The translations under genes and the position numbers were made by a program. Under the pieces are notes generated by a model. That model saw nothing but the letters and a program-made list of their open reading frames with translations, searched no databases and was not told the DNA's origin. Source: Balneola sp. (GTDB lineage: Bacteria; Bacteroidota; Rhodothermia; Balneolales; Balneolaceae). Taken from it: a stretch of 64,000 nucleotides of DNA. This document shows, one piece after another, positions 51,109 to 61,174 of the stretch (positions within the stretch are counted from its first letter, which is position 1; each line of letters starts with the position of its first letter). The stretch lies in NCBI GenBank assembly GCA_002694685.1, contig NZMW01000017.1, positions 182,345 to 246,344 on the forward strand, in the 5' to 3' direction.

Positions 51109-52572
51109 ATGCTCACAGGCGAACTAAAAAACAAAGTCGATAAAATCTGGGAAACGTTGTGGACGGCCGGGATCTCCAATCCGCTCACCGTCATCGAACA
51201 GCTGACCTATCTCCTCTTCATCAAAGGACTGGATGACGAACAGACTCGAAAGGAGAAAAAATCTGAACGTACAGGTGACCCAATCGAGAATCCGACCTTT
51301 TCAGAAGACCAGGATCATCTGCGGTGGAAGAATCTGAAGCAGCTGGATCCGGAGGCGATGTTTGATACGATTCGGGATAAGGTGTTTCCGTTCATGAAGA
51401 ATGGCAGTACCTACCGCAAGCATATGGAGGGCGCGATGTTTTTGTTTCCCAAGCCTTCTACGCTGGCGCGGGTGGTGGAACTGATGGATCAGCTGGAGCT
51501 GAAGGACCGCGATACCAAGGGCGATATGTATGAGTATATGCTGTCAAAACTCAGCGTGGCGGGACAAAACGGGCAGTTCCGTACGCCGAGGCATATCATA
51601 AAGATGATGGTAGAACTGACCCAGCCGAAGCCGCTGGAAAATATCGCCGATCCTGCCTGCGGTACGGCCGGATTCCTGGTGGCAGCCGGAGAATACATCC
51701 GCGACAACCACGCCAAGGCGATGGTGGATAATAAAACCCGCGAACATTTTAAATCGGAGATGTTTACCGGCTATGATTTTGACAACTCCATGCTCCGCAT
51801 CGGGAATATGAATATGGTGATGCATGGGTTTGATGGTGCGACTATTGATTACAAAGACTCGCTTTCTTCTTCGGATGATGATGATCTTACGGAACAGTTT
51901 GACTTGATACTCGCCAATCCGCCCTTCAAGGGCTCGCTGGATTACGACAGCGTGGCTTCTGATTTGCTGCAAACCGTAAAGACTAAAAAGACTGAACTGC
52001 TGTTTAATGCCCTCTTTTTACGGGCGCTGAAAACCGGTGGACGGGCAGCGGTGGTGGTGCCGGATGGCGTGCTGTTTGGGAGTTCCAAAGCGCATAAGGA
52101 AATCCGACGAATTTTGGTTGAAGAGCAGCAGCTGAATGCGGTGATCTCCATGCCGAGCGGAGTGTTTAAACCCTATGCCGGAGTGAGCACGGCCGTGATC
52201 ATCTTCACCAAAACCAACTCGGGCGGAACCGATACTGTCTGGTTTTACGATATGAAAGCCGATGGCTATTCCCTGGATGACAAGCGAGACAAAATTGACG
52301 ACGACGACATCCCCGACATCATTGAGCGATACCACAATTTAGATAATGAAACCGGCCGCAAGCGCACCGACCGTAGCTTCCTTGTGCCCAAAGGCGAGAT
52401 CGTAGAGCAAAACTACGATCTCTCCATTAACCGCTACAAAGAGATTGAGTACGAAGAAGTGGAATACGACGATCCCAAAACCATCATCAACGGGAAAGAT
52501 GGTCAGCCCGGACTGCGACAGCTCGCCGAAGAACGCCTGAAGATTTTGGATGAACTGGAGGGGATGGTTTGA
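51109..52572 (+). CDS. hsdM: Type I restriction-modification methyltransferase HsdM
   Basis: 487 residues. The N-terminal HsdM helical domain (about 5-140) includes PLTVIEQLTYLLFIKGLDD. The N6-adenine methylase domain has motif I ADPACGTAGFL (about 178-188) and motif IV NPPF at about 270. It methylates adenine in the bipartite target set by HsdS. The stop overlaps the hsdS start by four bases. The gene is markedly GC-richer than its flanks, matching hsdR at the right edge. Confidence 0.95.
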   Translation: MLTGELKNKVDKIWETLWTAGISNPLTVIEQLTYLLFIKGLDDEQTRKEKKSERTGDPIENPTFSEDQDHLRWKNLKQLDPEAMFDTIRDKVFPFMKNGSTYRKHMEGAMFLFPKPSTLARVVELMDQLELKDRDTKGDMYEYMLSKLSVAGQNGQFRTPRHIIKMMVELTQPKPLENIADPACGTAGFLVAAGEYIRDNHAKAMVDNKTREHFKSEMFTGYDFDNSMLRIGNMNMVMHGFDGATIDYKDSLSSSDDDDLTEQFDLILANPPFKGSLDYDSVASDLLQTVKTKKTELLFNALFLRALKTGGRAAVVVPDGVLFGSSKAHKEIRRILVEEQQLNAVISMPSGVFKPYAGVSTAVIIFTKTNSGGTDTVWFYDMKADGYSLDDKRDKIDDDDIPDIIERYHNLDNETGRKRTDRSFLVPKGEIVEQNYDLSINRYKEIEYEEVEYDDPKTIINGKDGQPGLRQLAEERLKILDELEGMV

Positions 52573-53738
52573 AAGTGGTTGAATTGGGAAGCATTTGTGA
52601 ATTTGAAAATGGTGATCGGGGTAAAAATTACCCGTCTAGATCAGATCAAGTTGAAGAAGGTGTACCATTTATAAATGCAGGCTGTTTAAAAGACTGGGGA
52701 ATAGATTCAGACGAATTAAACTTTATTACTGAAGAGAGATATAATTTACTAAGTAGTGGTAAATTAAAACAGAATGATATTCTATTTTGCTTGAGGGGTT
52801 CACTTGGAAAATTTGCTATAAATTCAGATGGCTTAAAAGGAGCAATAGCATCATCATTAGTTTTATTAAGGCCTAAAAAAGATCTTAATGTTCATTACCT
52901 AAAGAATTATCTCAAAAGTGAACAATTTCGGCGATTAATTGAAAGGGCTGACGATAGTTCTTCTCAACCCAACTTATCAGCGACGAGAGTTAAAAAATTT
53001 CCAATCCCCCTCCCCAGCCTCTCCGAGCAGAAAGCCATTGTGGCGAAGCTGGACCGGGCGCAGCGGCTCATCGACATCGACAAAGAAATGCTCGCCAAAT
53101 ACGACGACCTCATCCAAAGCGTGTTTTTGGAAATGTTTGGGGACCCGGTTTCAAATCCGAAAGGGTGGGACATTCATGAATTGAATGAATTATGCAAAAA
53201 AATTACTGATGGTGAACATGGCTCGGTAAACCGTGTTGAAACTGGTAAAATGTATTTAATGGCAAGAAACGTAGGTCATTTCGGATTAAATTTTGAAGAG
53301 GTCTCATATATAGAAAAATCAGACCATGAAAGAATTTATAAGAGATGTAACCCAGAAAGTGGTGATTTACTTCTTGTTTGTGTAGGAGCAACAATTGGAC
53401 GTTGTTGTCTTGTACCAGATGATGTTGAAGAATTTTCATTGGCAAGAAGTGTGGCTTTAATAAAACCAACGGATAGTTTAAGACCCATTTACCTCTTACA
53501 TCACTTTAAGAACAGTGGTTTTCAGAATAAAATGATGAGTAAGAGGAATACCTCTGCTCAGTCTGGCTTATATCTTAGACAAATTAGAAGTTTAAAGTTT
53601 ATACTACCCCCAATCGAATTACAAGAAAGATTTGTTGAGAGAGCTTTAAAAATTGATAGTGAAAAACTTATGATAGAAAATTCCTTAAAAAAATCAGAAG
53701 AGTTGTTTTCGTCGTTGGTGCAGGGGGCGTTTAATTAA
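52569..53738 (+). CDS. hsdS: Type I specificity subunit HsdS
   Basis: 389 residues; TTG start overlapping the hsdM stop (a GTG two codons on is an alternative). Two target-recognition domains (about 1-145 and 200-340) are separated by the conserved PLPSLSEQKAIVAKLDRAQR and a coiled spacer ending VFLEMFGDP. A second conserved helix closes the protein. The target domains are AT-rich, while the central conserved region is GC-rich, showing domain replacement by recombination. It determines the DNA target for HsdM and HsdR. Confidence 0.92.
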   Translation: MKVVELGSICEFENGDRGKNYPSRSDQVEEGVPFINAGCLKDWGIDSDELNFITEERYNLLSSGKLKQNDILFCLRGSLGKFAINSDGLKGAIASSLVLLRPKKDLNVHYLKNYLKSEQFRRLIERADDSSSQPNLSATRVKKFPIPLPSLSEQKAIVAKLDRAQRLIDIDKEMLAKYDDLIQSVFLEMFGDPVSNPKGWDIHELNELCKKITDGEHGSVNRVETGKMYLMARNVGHFGLNFEEVSYIEKSDHERIYKRCNPESGDLLLVCVGATIGRCCLVPDDVEEFSLARSVALIKPTDSLRPIYLLHHFKNSGFQNKMMSKRNTSAQSGLYLRQIRSLKFILPPIELQERFVERALKIDSEKLMIENSLKKSEELFSSLVQGAFN

Positions 53739-53755
53739 TTAGTATACGGGGTAAG

Positions 53756-54730
53756 ATGAGCAAAGAAAACGAAAGAATAATAAAACCATTAATTACGGAT
53801 TCAGACACAATTAAAGACTTTTTTGAGGAGGATGACTCTTTAAAATTGAAAACCAGCTACTCTGATCTGGTTAATAAATATAAAGCTGAGTTACTGTCAA
53901 GTGAAGATAATTTTCCAAAATATGATCTTGAAGGTAATAGGTTAGAGTTATCTGGAGACCTTACTAAATCAACAAGTAACAAATTTGATTTAAAAAATAA
54001 GTCTGAAGATCAAATTGATTTATCTCCTGATAATCAAAAATCAGTAGATGAGTGTCTCGAATATTTTACCGACGCTTCACTAAATTATGAAGCACTTTAT
54101 GAATTATTCGAAGACTGGCAAACACCCAAGACAAGGGCTGTAAAAAAGTTTCTAATCACCATAATCACAGTTTTAACTTTTGGCTTCATTGCTAAGGTTG
54201 ATTTAAGGCAAATAAGCTTGTTTGGGGTGCCTACTAATGAGGTAAGTATTTTCCATTTTATGATAGCGATTACGCTAATATTAGTTCTAAGCTACACTTA
54301 TTACTTATTGCAAAATTTGAAAGATAAAAATGTTGCAGAGGCAAGAGTAAAGACAGTTAGAAATGAATTAGAAGTCTGCTCTGACTTCGCAGCAAAATTG
54401 GAGGATATTGTAAAGGTAACTAAAGTGGATTCTGTTGAGAAACTCATTAAAAGTTTTACGCCCAGAAAAACGCTCTTGAGTGATAATAGTCCCTTGAACG
54501 TTTACGAGTCAATTATTCATTATAAAAGTGAATTAGAAGCACCTAACAATTCGAATAAATTCTTAAACCTTATCGAAAAGCTAGGCATCACTCTTATGTT
54601 TTCAATTTCATTGATATATGTCTACAAAACAGTTCTATTAGTCTATTTTGAAAATGCTGGTTGGTACATAATTTGGCTTCTCATATTAATTTATACTGCA
54701 TTGTTGTATCCTTACAATAAAAATAAGTAA
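53756..54730 (+). CDS. Membrane protein in the hsd locus, unknown function
   Basis: 324 residues. Soluble N-terminal half (about 1-125), membrane segments near 130-148 and 163-185, a soluble stretch, then two C-terminal helices (about 275-297 and 300-318). No family recognised. It lies 17 bp after hsdS and is immediately followed by the next gene. AT-rich compared with hsdM. The two pairs of helices around a cytoplasmic region could suit an effector of abortive infection, but this is speculation. Confidence 0.55.
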   Translation: MSKENERIIKPLITDSDTIKDFFEEDDSLKLKTSYSDLVNKYKAELLSSEDNFPKYDLEGNRLELSGDLTKSTSNKFDLKNKSEDQIDLSPDNQKSVDECLEYFTDASLNYEALYELFEDWQTPKTRAVKKFLITIITVLTFGFIAKVDLRQISLFGVPTNEVSIFHFMIAITLILVLSYTYYLLQNLKDKNVAEARVKTVRNELEVCSDFAAKLEDIVKVTKVDSVEKLIKSFTPRKTLLSDNSPLNVYESIIHYKSELEAPNNSNKFLNLIEKLGITLMFSISLIYVYKTVLLVYFENAGWYIIWLLILIYTALLYPYNKNK

Positions 54731-54766
54731 GTGTTTTCTGAGTTCCATTACTCATCAATCTGTAGT

Positions 54767-55489
54767 ATGAAAACTCCCAAAGAAAAAAGAGAAATAGCCC
54801 AAAGTGAAGCCCGGGATAAATTAATTAAAGCTTTGTCCAGTGCTGTTCCCTTTGGAAGCGCGGCGTATGAACTAATCACCACCCTTATAGTTCCTCTCCA
54901 CGAAGAGAAAAAGCGAGAGTATATTAATGACCTGGCCATTCGTCTGAAAAAACTGGAAGATCAAGGGCAGATTGATTTTGAAGAGCTTGCTCAAAATAAG
55001 GAGTTTAATACCATCATCACGAAAGCCATTCTCTTAGCTCAGCAAAATCATCAAAAAGAGAAGCTGGAGGCGTTAAGGAATATTGTTTTAAACAGTACCA
55101 AATGGTTAAATAATGGCGAACCTATTTTTGACTGGTCGCACAAGTTTTTGATGATTGTAGATCAGATAAGTCCGCTACATATTTTACTTCTTAAAACTTT
55201 CCGCTATCCTGCAAAAGTAGCAAGAGATAAGAGCCTTAATTTTGATGAAATGGTGGTAGCATCAAATAAAGAAGTGTTTTTTGAAATGTACCCTGAGTTA
55301 AAAGAACGTAGTGCACTAGTGAGTCAATGCTGGAAAGAGTTAACAAATTATGGGTTTTTGGCATTAGATAACTTTTCAAATTCCAAAGACTCAGAGAGCA
55401 TGCCCTATATTCATAATCATGGCCAGCTAAAACCTCAGACTACCGATTTTGGGAATAAGTTTTTAGATATGATAAGGGATGAGTATTAA
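54767..55489 (+). CDS. Hypothetical soluble protein in the hsd locus
   Basis: 240 residues from the ATG at 54767 (MKTPKEKR); a GTG at 54731 would extend it by 12 residues. Helical, with a mid-protein hydrophobic stretch (AVPFGSAAYELITTLIVPL) that could form a short membrane-associated helix. The C-terminal region looks like a small winged-helix (LKTFRYPAKVAR, LVSQCWKELTNYGFL). Similar proteins occur in type I loci, but I cannot name a function. Confidence 0.5.
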   Translation: MKTPKEKREIAQSEARDKLIKALSSAVPFGSAAYELITTLIVPLHEEKKREYINDLAIRLKKLEDQGQIDFEELAQNKEFNTIITKAILLAQQNHQKEKLEALRNIVLNSTKWLNNGEPIFDWSHKFLMIVDQISPLHILLLKTFRYPAKVARDKSLNFDEMVVASNKEVFFEMYPELKERSALVSQCWKELTNYGFLALDNFSNSKDSESMPYIHNHGQLKPQTTDFGNKFLDMIRDEY

Positions 55490-55553
55490 ATACATGTGCA
55501 ATACATGTGTTTATATTTAGTTATATTCATGTACCTTCCAAGAAATCAATGAT

Positions 55554-56237
55554 ATGAACGAGCAAACAACTGTCATAGAACCCCAATTAGGTAAAGGTAT
55601 TTATTCCGTACCTGAAGCTGCCGCTATCCTGAATATGCCGGTGAGTAAAGTTCGTCGGTGGGTAAATAAGTATTGGGAGCTAGAATTCCTGCAAGGTGCT
55701 GATGCCTCATATACCTGGGGAGAAAGACGGGAGAAAGCCTTTCATTTCTTAACGCTTATCGAGATAATTGCCGTAGATTCTTTTCGGGAAATTGGTGTCT
55801 CCTTTTCCAAGATCAAACTGGCGCATTCCAAGCTTTCCGAAATTCTGGAAACCAACTATCCATTTGCCCATGCCGAGCTTATGACGGATGGGAAACGCAT
55901 TTTCCACAAATATTTAGAAGAATCGTTATTAGAAGTGGATGAGAAGCAACAATTCTCTTTTACCCAATTGGTAGCACCCTATTGCCAAAAAATCGACTTC
56001 CAGGATAAAACCCAACTCGCTGAACGCTTTTGGCCCCTCGGGAAAGACCATGAAATAGTCGTAGATCCGCATCACAGTTTTGGTCAGCCGGTAATCAAAG
56101 GCACCAACACTACCGTTGAAACCATCTACAGCATGCTGAATGCCGGAGAATCTCCCGAGTTTGTAGCATCTATCTATGACTTAAACCTGAATGCTGTAGA
56201 GGATGTGATGTCGTACATGAAGCGTACTGCCGCATGA
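55554..56237 (+). CDS. Antitoxin: MerR-like HTH plus DUF433
   Basis: 227 residues. N-terminal MerR/HTH_17-type helix-turn-helix (YSVPEAAAILNMPVSKVRRWV, about 16-36). The C-terminal DUF433 domain (about 160-225) has HHSFGQPVIKGTNTTVETI and EFVASIYDLNLNAVEDVMSYM. DUF433 proteins are antitoxins of PIN-like toxins. Its stop overlaps the next gene's start by four bases. The pair probably represses its own promoter through the HTH. Confidence 0.72.
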   Translation: MNEQTTVIEPQLGKGIYSVPEAAAILNMPVSKVRRWVNKYWELEFLQGADASYTWGERREKAFHFLTLIEIIAVDSFREIGVSFSKIKLAHSKLSEILETNYPFAHAELMTDGKRIFHKYLEESLLEVDEKQQFSFTQLVAPYCQKIDFQDKTQLAERFWPLGKDHEIVVDPHHSFGQPVIKGTNTTVETIYSMLNAGESPEFVASIYDLNLNAVEDVMSYMKRTAA

Positions 56238-56635
56238 AATTCTATGTGGATGAGAATATCACGCCAAATATCGCTCAAGCTTTGGCTATTCTCCAAAATC
56301 CACGAAGCAATGAAAATATAGAAGTCTTCACCATTAAAGATGAATTCGAAAAAGGCACACCGGATGAAGAATGGATTCCAAAAGTTGCTGCAGAAGATGG
56401 AATCGTTATTACTCAGGATCGAAATATTCACAGAGTAAAACATCAGAGAGAATTATATAGGCAACACGGTCTCGGGGTCGTGTTCTTCAAGCCACCTAAG
56501 AACGGTTACCAATATTGGGACTTAGTTGAGTTCTATATAAAAAGATGGAAAGTGGTAAAAGAGGAAGTCAAGAAACTGAATAAGCCTTTTGCATTGGTAG
56601 TTACTCCGAGATCGGCAAAACCTGATCGGTTATAG
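56234..56635 (+). CDS. PIN-like toxin (DUF5615 type)
   Basis: 133 residues. N-terminal MKFYVDENITPNIAQAL is the DUF5615/Mut7-C-like PIN pattern with acidic Asp6-Glu7, and the second acidic site appears in GIVITQDRNIH. These are RNase-type toxins paired with DUF433 antitoxins. It overlaps the antitoxin gene (ATGA), an arrangement that keeps antitoxin ahead. Lying between hsdS and the Zorya-like operon, it could stabilise the locus. Confidence 0.7.
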   Translation: MKFYVDENITPNIAQALAILQNPRSNENIEVFTIKDEFEKGTPDEEWIPKVAAEDGIVITQDRNIHRVKHQRELYRQHGLGVVFFKPPKNGYQYWDLVEFYIKRWKVVKEEVKKLNKPFALVVTPRSAKPDRL

Positions 56636-56752
56636 CCTGCACTTTCTGTAAGCATCTACATTACTATTATTTACTCTTAAAACAATTGTGGTTTTATGAC
56701 AGGTAGCTTATAATGGGCCACTTCAATTAAACAAATATATAGGCATAAATAA

Positions 56753-59700
56753 ATGATTTCGGGACTCCCAATAAGTAAAAATCTTATTGAAAGACTAAAG
56801 AAAAAACTGAATGTGGGGAACCTTAGATCTATTCAGTTAAATTGTGTTCCAGGTTCCAATAGTAGAAAACTTGATGCCTCACAATTGGAATATATTGAGA
56901 AGGAATTGACCCAACAATTAATTGAAGAGCTTTTAAGTACAAAAGGGAAATTCAAAAAATCCATATCCTTTGGAAACTTACAGATTAGTTTTAGTGAAGA
57001 GGATGAAGAAAGAGGGAAGAAACTAGGAGTAATATCCAAAAAGCTGAATACACTTCATGATGTAAATAAAGAGGATTTACAAGAATATGGATATGAATCT
57101 TTTGGTTTTGGTTTTCCTATTGTTGTAATGCGTCCTCAAAACAATCCCGCTAAAGTCATTAAGGCTCCACTATTTATTTGGCACTTGTCTATTCGGAAAG
57201 ACTTATCAAAAACGAATACTTGGGAAATTAGCCGTACCAGAGATCATGAGATCGAGTTTAACAATTTGCTTCGGTCATACCTTGGTCAACAGAATGAAAC
57301 AGATATTGAAGGTTTTAGCGAGAATGAACTTAAGGATGGGATTTTAGACAGGCATGAGTTAAAGTCTAATATCATTCAGTTTTTTAATAGATTTTCAAAA
57401 GATCTACCTCATGGTTTTGAGGAGGAGCTGGATACGAAGCTAAAAGGCGGTTTGGAGTCTATTCCTTCTAGTGATAAATGCAAGAATATTGCATCCAATA
57501 CACCAAAGTTGATATGGGCTGGTATTTTTGGACGCTTTCAGGTAAGAAATGAAGCGATTAGACAAGAGTTAAATTTCGAGTTAGGTGATCATATAAATGA
57601 GGAGAGTACAAGTGACTCAATGCCATCTAACTTATTGCACTCTGAAACCTTAACCCTTACAGATCCAAGTCAGCTTGGAATACTAAACTATCTAAAAAAA
57701 AATAAACATTTAGTTATACAAGGTCCCCCTGGAACAGGAAAAAGTGAGTCCATTACAGGGATTATATTAAATGCACTCGAACACCGAAAAAAGTGCTTAG
57801 TAGTTTGTGAGAAAAGAACTGCGATGGAGGTACTCAAAGATAATTTAACAGAGATTGACCCACAAATAGGTGAATTAGTTGCAGTAGTTGAAGATGTTTC
57901 TAGGGATAGAAAAAAACTAGTGAACTCTGTCAGAGACAGATATGATCAATATGGAGGGGTTAACTTCTCGCAACCTGAAAGCCTCAATATTGTTACTACT
58001 TTGGAGCTCATTGAAGAACAAATTGAGGTAATTCAAGAGAGGAAAAAGTTCTTTCATGAAAAAGAGTTTATTGATGGTCAAACTCCAAGGGGTTGGACTG
58101 CAGGTGTAGGGAGTAAACTTCTCTATAAAAAAGATAATATCGACCGAGAACTTTTTAACCAATTAAAAGAGATAGAATTACCTGATGAAGCACAATTCAA
58201 TAAAGGGGAAAATTCTGTAGAAAGCCTTGAACAAGCGGCTAAAAAGTTAAAAGGCAGTAATCAACTCAGTTTCGTTGGTTCTAAGAAAGTTCTTGAGTCA
58301 GAGTATTCAGACTTACTAAATGAGATAGAATCTGTTTTTATTAAAGACTATGAATCACTTCATGAGTTTTGTAAACGACTAAAGGATGAGTATCAAAAAA
58401 TTGAGAAACGGTTAGAAAACCGTTACGAAAACTCATTAGCAGAAGCGAAGGGACTTTTAGAAGATCTTAAAAGGGAATTAAGGGTTTTAAAAGAGGTAAA
58501 AGCTTTTTCGAAGGAAGGCTACTGGAAAAAGGTTCTAGGAATAATAGCCCCACAAAAAAGCAATTTGGGTAAACAAGTCCGATCATTTGATGACTCTTTG
58601 AAAGTTATTGAAGAAATAGAGGCATTAAGAATTGAACTTGATCGAGATTATAAACAAGAATACCCTCGAAGCATCAATGAGATTGAAAACTACTATAGCA
58701 ATACAGTTGAGGCTTTTAAAAAGCTCGAAAAGGATAAGATCACCACAATAAAAGAAGAACTTGATTTTATTTACCGTCGTGAATACTTATCTGAATCATT
58801 AAGCAGCGACTTGAAAAAATCTCTTTCAAATTGGATGACACCAGTGTCATTGTTTGTTGAAAAGTTTCCAATGTCTGCAAAAATAGAGCTAAAAAGGTTT
58901 ACTGATATCATAGAAGTTATTACTTGGGTACATGAGGCTAACCGTAAATTCGAAAAGGTAAAGGCTGAGAGTTTTATTAATCACTTTGAGTGGCAAAAAA
59001 GTTTTTATGGTTTACCCAAATATTTACAAAGGTTAATTTCAGCACTTTCATCTGCGGAAATAGATGGTTGGAAAAGTTACTTCGGTGAGTGGTTTTACTA
59101 CCACGTTCTAAGGTCTGAGTTAGATATTTCATTATCAGGCGGGTTTGAAAGCCAGTTAAACATCCTGAGGAATAAGAAGAAAACGATTCAAAAGCAGATT
59201 AAAGAACGTATTCCAAAAATATGGAAGGCTGAGCAAGCTAAGCTAGATAATCTGAATATTCCTCAATTATATAATAAGAGAGGTAGCCGGGGAAAAAGAA
59301 GAAACAGCTTGAGAAAAATAGCAAAGAGGTCATTTGATTCTCTTACTGCATATTTTCCAGTGATGATGGTAAGTCCAAATGTTTGTTCTTCGATGTTTGA
59401 GTTGAAACCAGAGCTATTTGATTATGTAATATTTGATGAAGCTAGTCAATTAAAAATTGAGGAATCACTTACTGTACTAGTAAGAGGGGAACGTAAAATA
59501 ATATCAGGTGACAGCAATCAAATGCCACCTTCATATTGGTTTACTGCTGCAGCTGATGGACAGGACGATATAGATGAAGATGAATATGATCCCTATAACA
59601 GTTGGGAAGAAAGCCTAAAAACAGACGAAGGTTCGAGAGACCTAGCGGACAGTGAGTCACTTCTTGAATTTGCTGAATTATGCAAATTTGAGTCCTATAA

Positions 59701-61174
59701 ATTAGACTTTCATTACCGTTCTCACCATCCTTTATTAGTTGAATTTTCGAATGCTGCTTTTTACAAGAACAGACTGCAGCCCCTTCCACAGAGGATAGAA
59801 AACTCACCAATACAATTTATAAGGGTTGATGGTTTATACGAAGACCAGAGTAACAAAGATGAAGCAAATATTGTTGTCGAAACGCTACGCCGAATTGATA
59901 GAGATACTGAAGGAGATTATCCATCAATTGGAGTTGCCACCTTTAATCAGAAGCAGAAAGAGCTAATTTTAAATGGACTTAAAAGGGAAGCTCAGCTCGA
60001 CGAAGCTTTTCGAGTAAAATACTTAGAGCTTCAGGAGGAGGGATTATTTGTAAAGAACCTTGAGAATATTCAGGGCGATGAACGTGATATTATTATTCTT
60101 TCAACGACTTTTGGTAAAGATTCTGAAGGTAAATTTGTTAAAAAGTATGGACCTATAAACAGACCTGGACTAGGTCAGCGTCTGCTTAATGTGATAGTTA
60201 CAAGGGCTAAAAAGAAAATTTTTGTTCTCACATCTATACCTGAAGATGCAATTAATGATTACAGGGTTGAATTAAATAACTCTGGCTCAGATAGGGGCTA
60301 TTTGCATGCATACTTAGCTTATGCTAGTGCAGTTTCTGACAAAGACAAGGATAGAATTGATTCTATATTAAAGTCTCTAAGTGAAGACCAGGCAAATCAA
60401 TCTTTTGAGTTTGGTTTAACTGAATCTCCTTTTGAAGAGGCTGTATATCAATCTTTGATAAGAAAAATAGATGCAGATAGAGTCACCTTGCAGCATAAAG
60501 CCGGTGGTTTTCGAATTGATATTGCAATCAAGTCAAAAATAACCGGAAAAGAGTATCTCGCCATAGAATGTGATGGCGCAACATATCATGGTTCAACAGA
60601 AGCATATTTATGGGACTTACATCGCCAAGAGATCCTGGAAAACCATGGTTTTATTTTTCACCGCATTTGGTCACGTGATTTTTGGGAGAATGAAGAAAGA
60701 GAGATTAAAAAGCTAGTAAACTTCATTGCAAAACAAGATGAGAAGGATAATGGTAGAATTGCTAAGAAAGATCCTTCTATTGCAAATATTAAGCTTAAAA
60801 CTTCTTTTGAACAAATAGATAGTGGTAAAGGCCAAGAACAAAAAAGTCAGGAACTCTTTGATGATATAATTGGAGAGAAAGATGAAAGTGGAGCTTCTGA
60901 TATAATTCAAGAATACCCAGAACCAATAATTCTTAAAGAAAGGCCTGTAGTTGAAATAGGAAAGAAAATCACGGTGCTTGATCTGAACCTAAATAAAGAG
61001 TTTAGTCTAAAATTCGCGAAAGGTAAAAGTGATTCTAAAGTTTCCGGGGGTGTACACATTGTAGGTGAAAAATCACCTATCGGTGAGGCTATGATTGGAG
61101 CCAAAAAAGGGGAAACAATTGAAATGAGTAATCTCGAAAAATATTATAAAGTAATAGATATCAACGGTGAATAA
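56753..61174 (+). CDS. SF1 helicase - MTES_1575/Vsr-like nuclease - GreA/B C-terminal fusion
   Basis: 1473 residues. N-terminal ~310 residues unassigned. The SF1 helicase has Walker A QGPPGTGKSES (about 323), a long coiled-coil insertion (about 430-760), Walker B FDEASQ (about 894), FHYRSHHPLL, and the C-terminal motifs NIQGDERDIIILS and LNVIVTRAKKK. The nuclease (about 1225-1325) has GFRIDIAI, AIECDGATYHG and HRIWSRDFW, as in REase_MTES_1575/DUF559. The last ~75 residues (about 1397-1473) match the GreA/GreB C-terminal domain: VEIGKKITVLDL, EKSPIGEAMIGAKKG. That domain binds RNA polymerase in Gre factors. The gene ends one base before zorA. Confidence 0.8.
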   Translation: MISGLPISKNLIERLKKKLNVGNLRSIQLNCVPGSNSRKLDASQLEYIEKELTQQLIEELLSTKGKFKKSISFGNLQISFSEEDEERGKKLGVISKKLNTLHDVNKEDLQEYGYESFGFGFPIVVMRPQNNPAKVIKAPLFIWHLSIRKDLSKTNTWEISRTRDHEIEFNNLLRSYLGQQNETDIEGFSENELKDGILDRHELKSNIIQFFNRFSKDLPHGFEEELDTKLKGGLESIPSSDKCKNIASNTPKLIWAGIFGRFQVRNEAIRQELNFELGDHINEESTSDSMPSNLLHSETLTLTDPSQLGILNYLKKNKHLVIQGPPGTGKSESITGIILNALEHRKKCLVVCEKRTAMEVLKDNLTEIDPQIGELVAVVEDVSRDRKKLVNSVRDRYDQYGGVNFSQPESLNIVTTLELIEEQIEVIQERKKFFHEKEFIDGQTPRGWTAGVGSKLLYKKDNIDRELFNQLKEIELPDEAQFNKGENSVESLEQAAKKLKGSNQLSFVGSKKVLESEYSDLLNEIESVFIKDYESLHEFCKRLKDEYQKIEKRLENRYENSLAEAKGLLEDLKRELRVLKEVKAFSKEGYWKKVLGIIAPQKSNLGKQVRSFDDSLKVIEEIEALRIELDRDYKQEYPRSINEIENYYSNTVEAFKKLEKDKITTIKEELDFIYRREYLSESLSSDLKKSLSNWMTPVSLFVEKFPMSAKIELKRFTDIIEVITWVHEANRKFEKVKAESFINHFEWQKSFYGLPKYLQRLISALSSAEIDGWKSYFGEWFYYHVLRSELDISLSGGFESQLNILRNKKKTIQKQIKERIPKIWKAEQAKLDNLNIPQLYNKRGSRGKRRNSLRKIAKRSFDSLTAYFPVMMVSPNVCSSMFELKPELFDYVIFDEASQLKIEESLTVLVRGERKIISGDSNQMPPSYWFTAAADGQDDIDEDEYDPYNSWEESLKTDEGSRDLADSESLLEFAELCKFESYKLDFHYRSHHPLLVEFSNAAFYKNRLQPLPQRIENSPIQFIRVDGLYEDQSNKDEANIVVETLRRIDRDTEGDYPSIGVATFNQKQKELILNGLKREAQLDEAFRVKYLELQEEGLFVKNLENIQGDERDIIILSTTFGKDSEGKFVKKYGPINRPGLGQRLLNVIVTRAKKKIFVLTSIPEDAINDYRVELNNSGSDRGYLHAYLAYASAVSDKDKDRIDSILKSLSEDQANQSFEFGLTESPFEEAVYQSLIRKIDADRVTLQHKAGGFRIDIAIKSKITGKEYLAIECDGATYHGSTEAYLWDLHRQEILENHGFIFHRIWSRDFWENEEREIKKLVNFIAKQDEKDNGRIAKKDPSIANIKLKTSFEQIDSGKGQEQKSQELFDDIIGEKDESGASDIIQEYPEPIILKERPVVEIGKKITVLDLNLNKEFSLKFAKGKSDSKVSGGVHIVGEKSPIGEAMIGAKKGETIEMSNLEKYYKVIDINGE

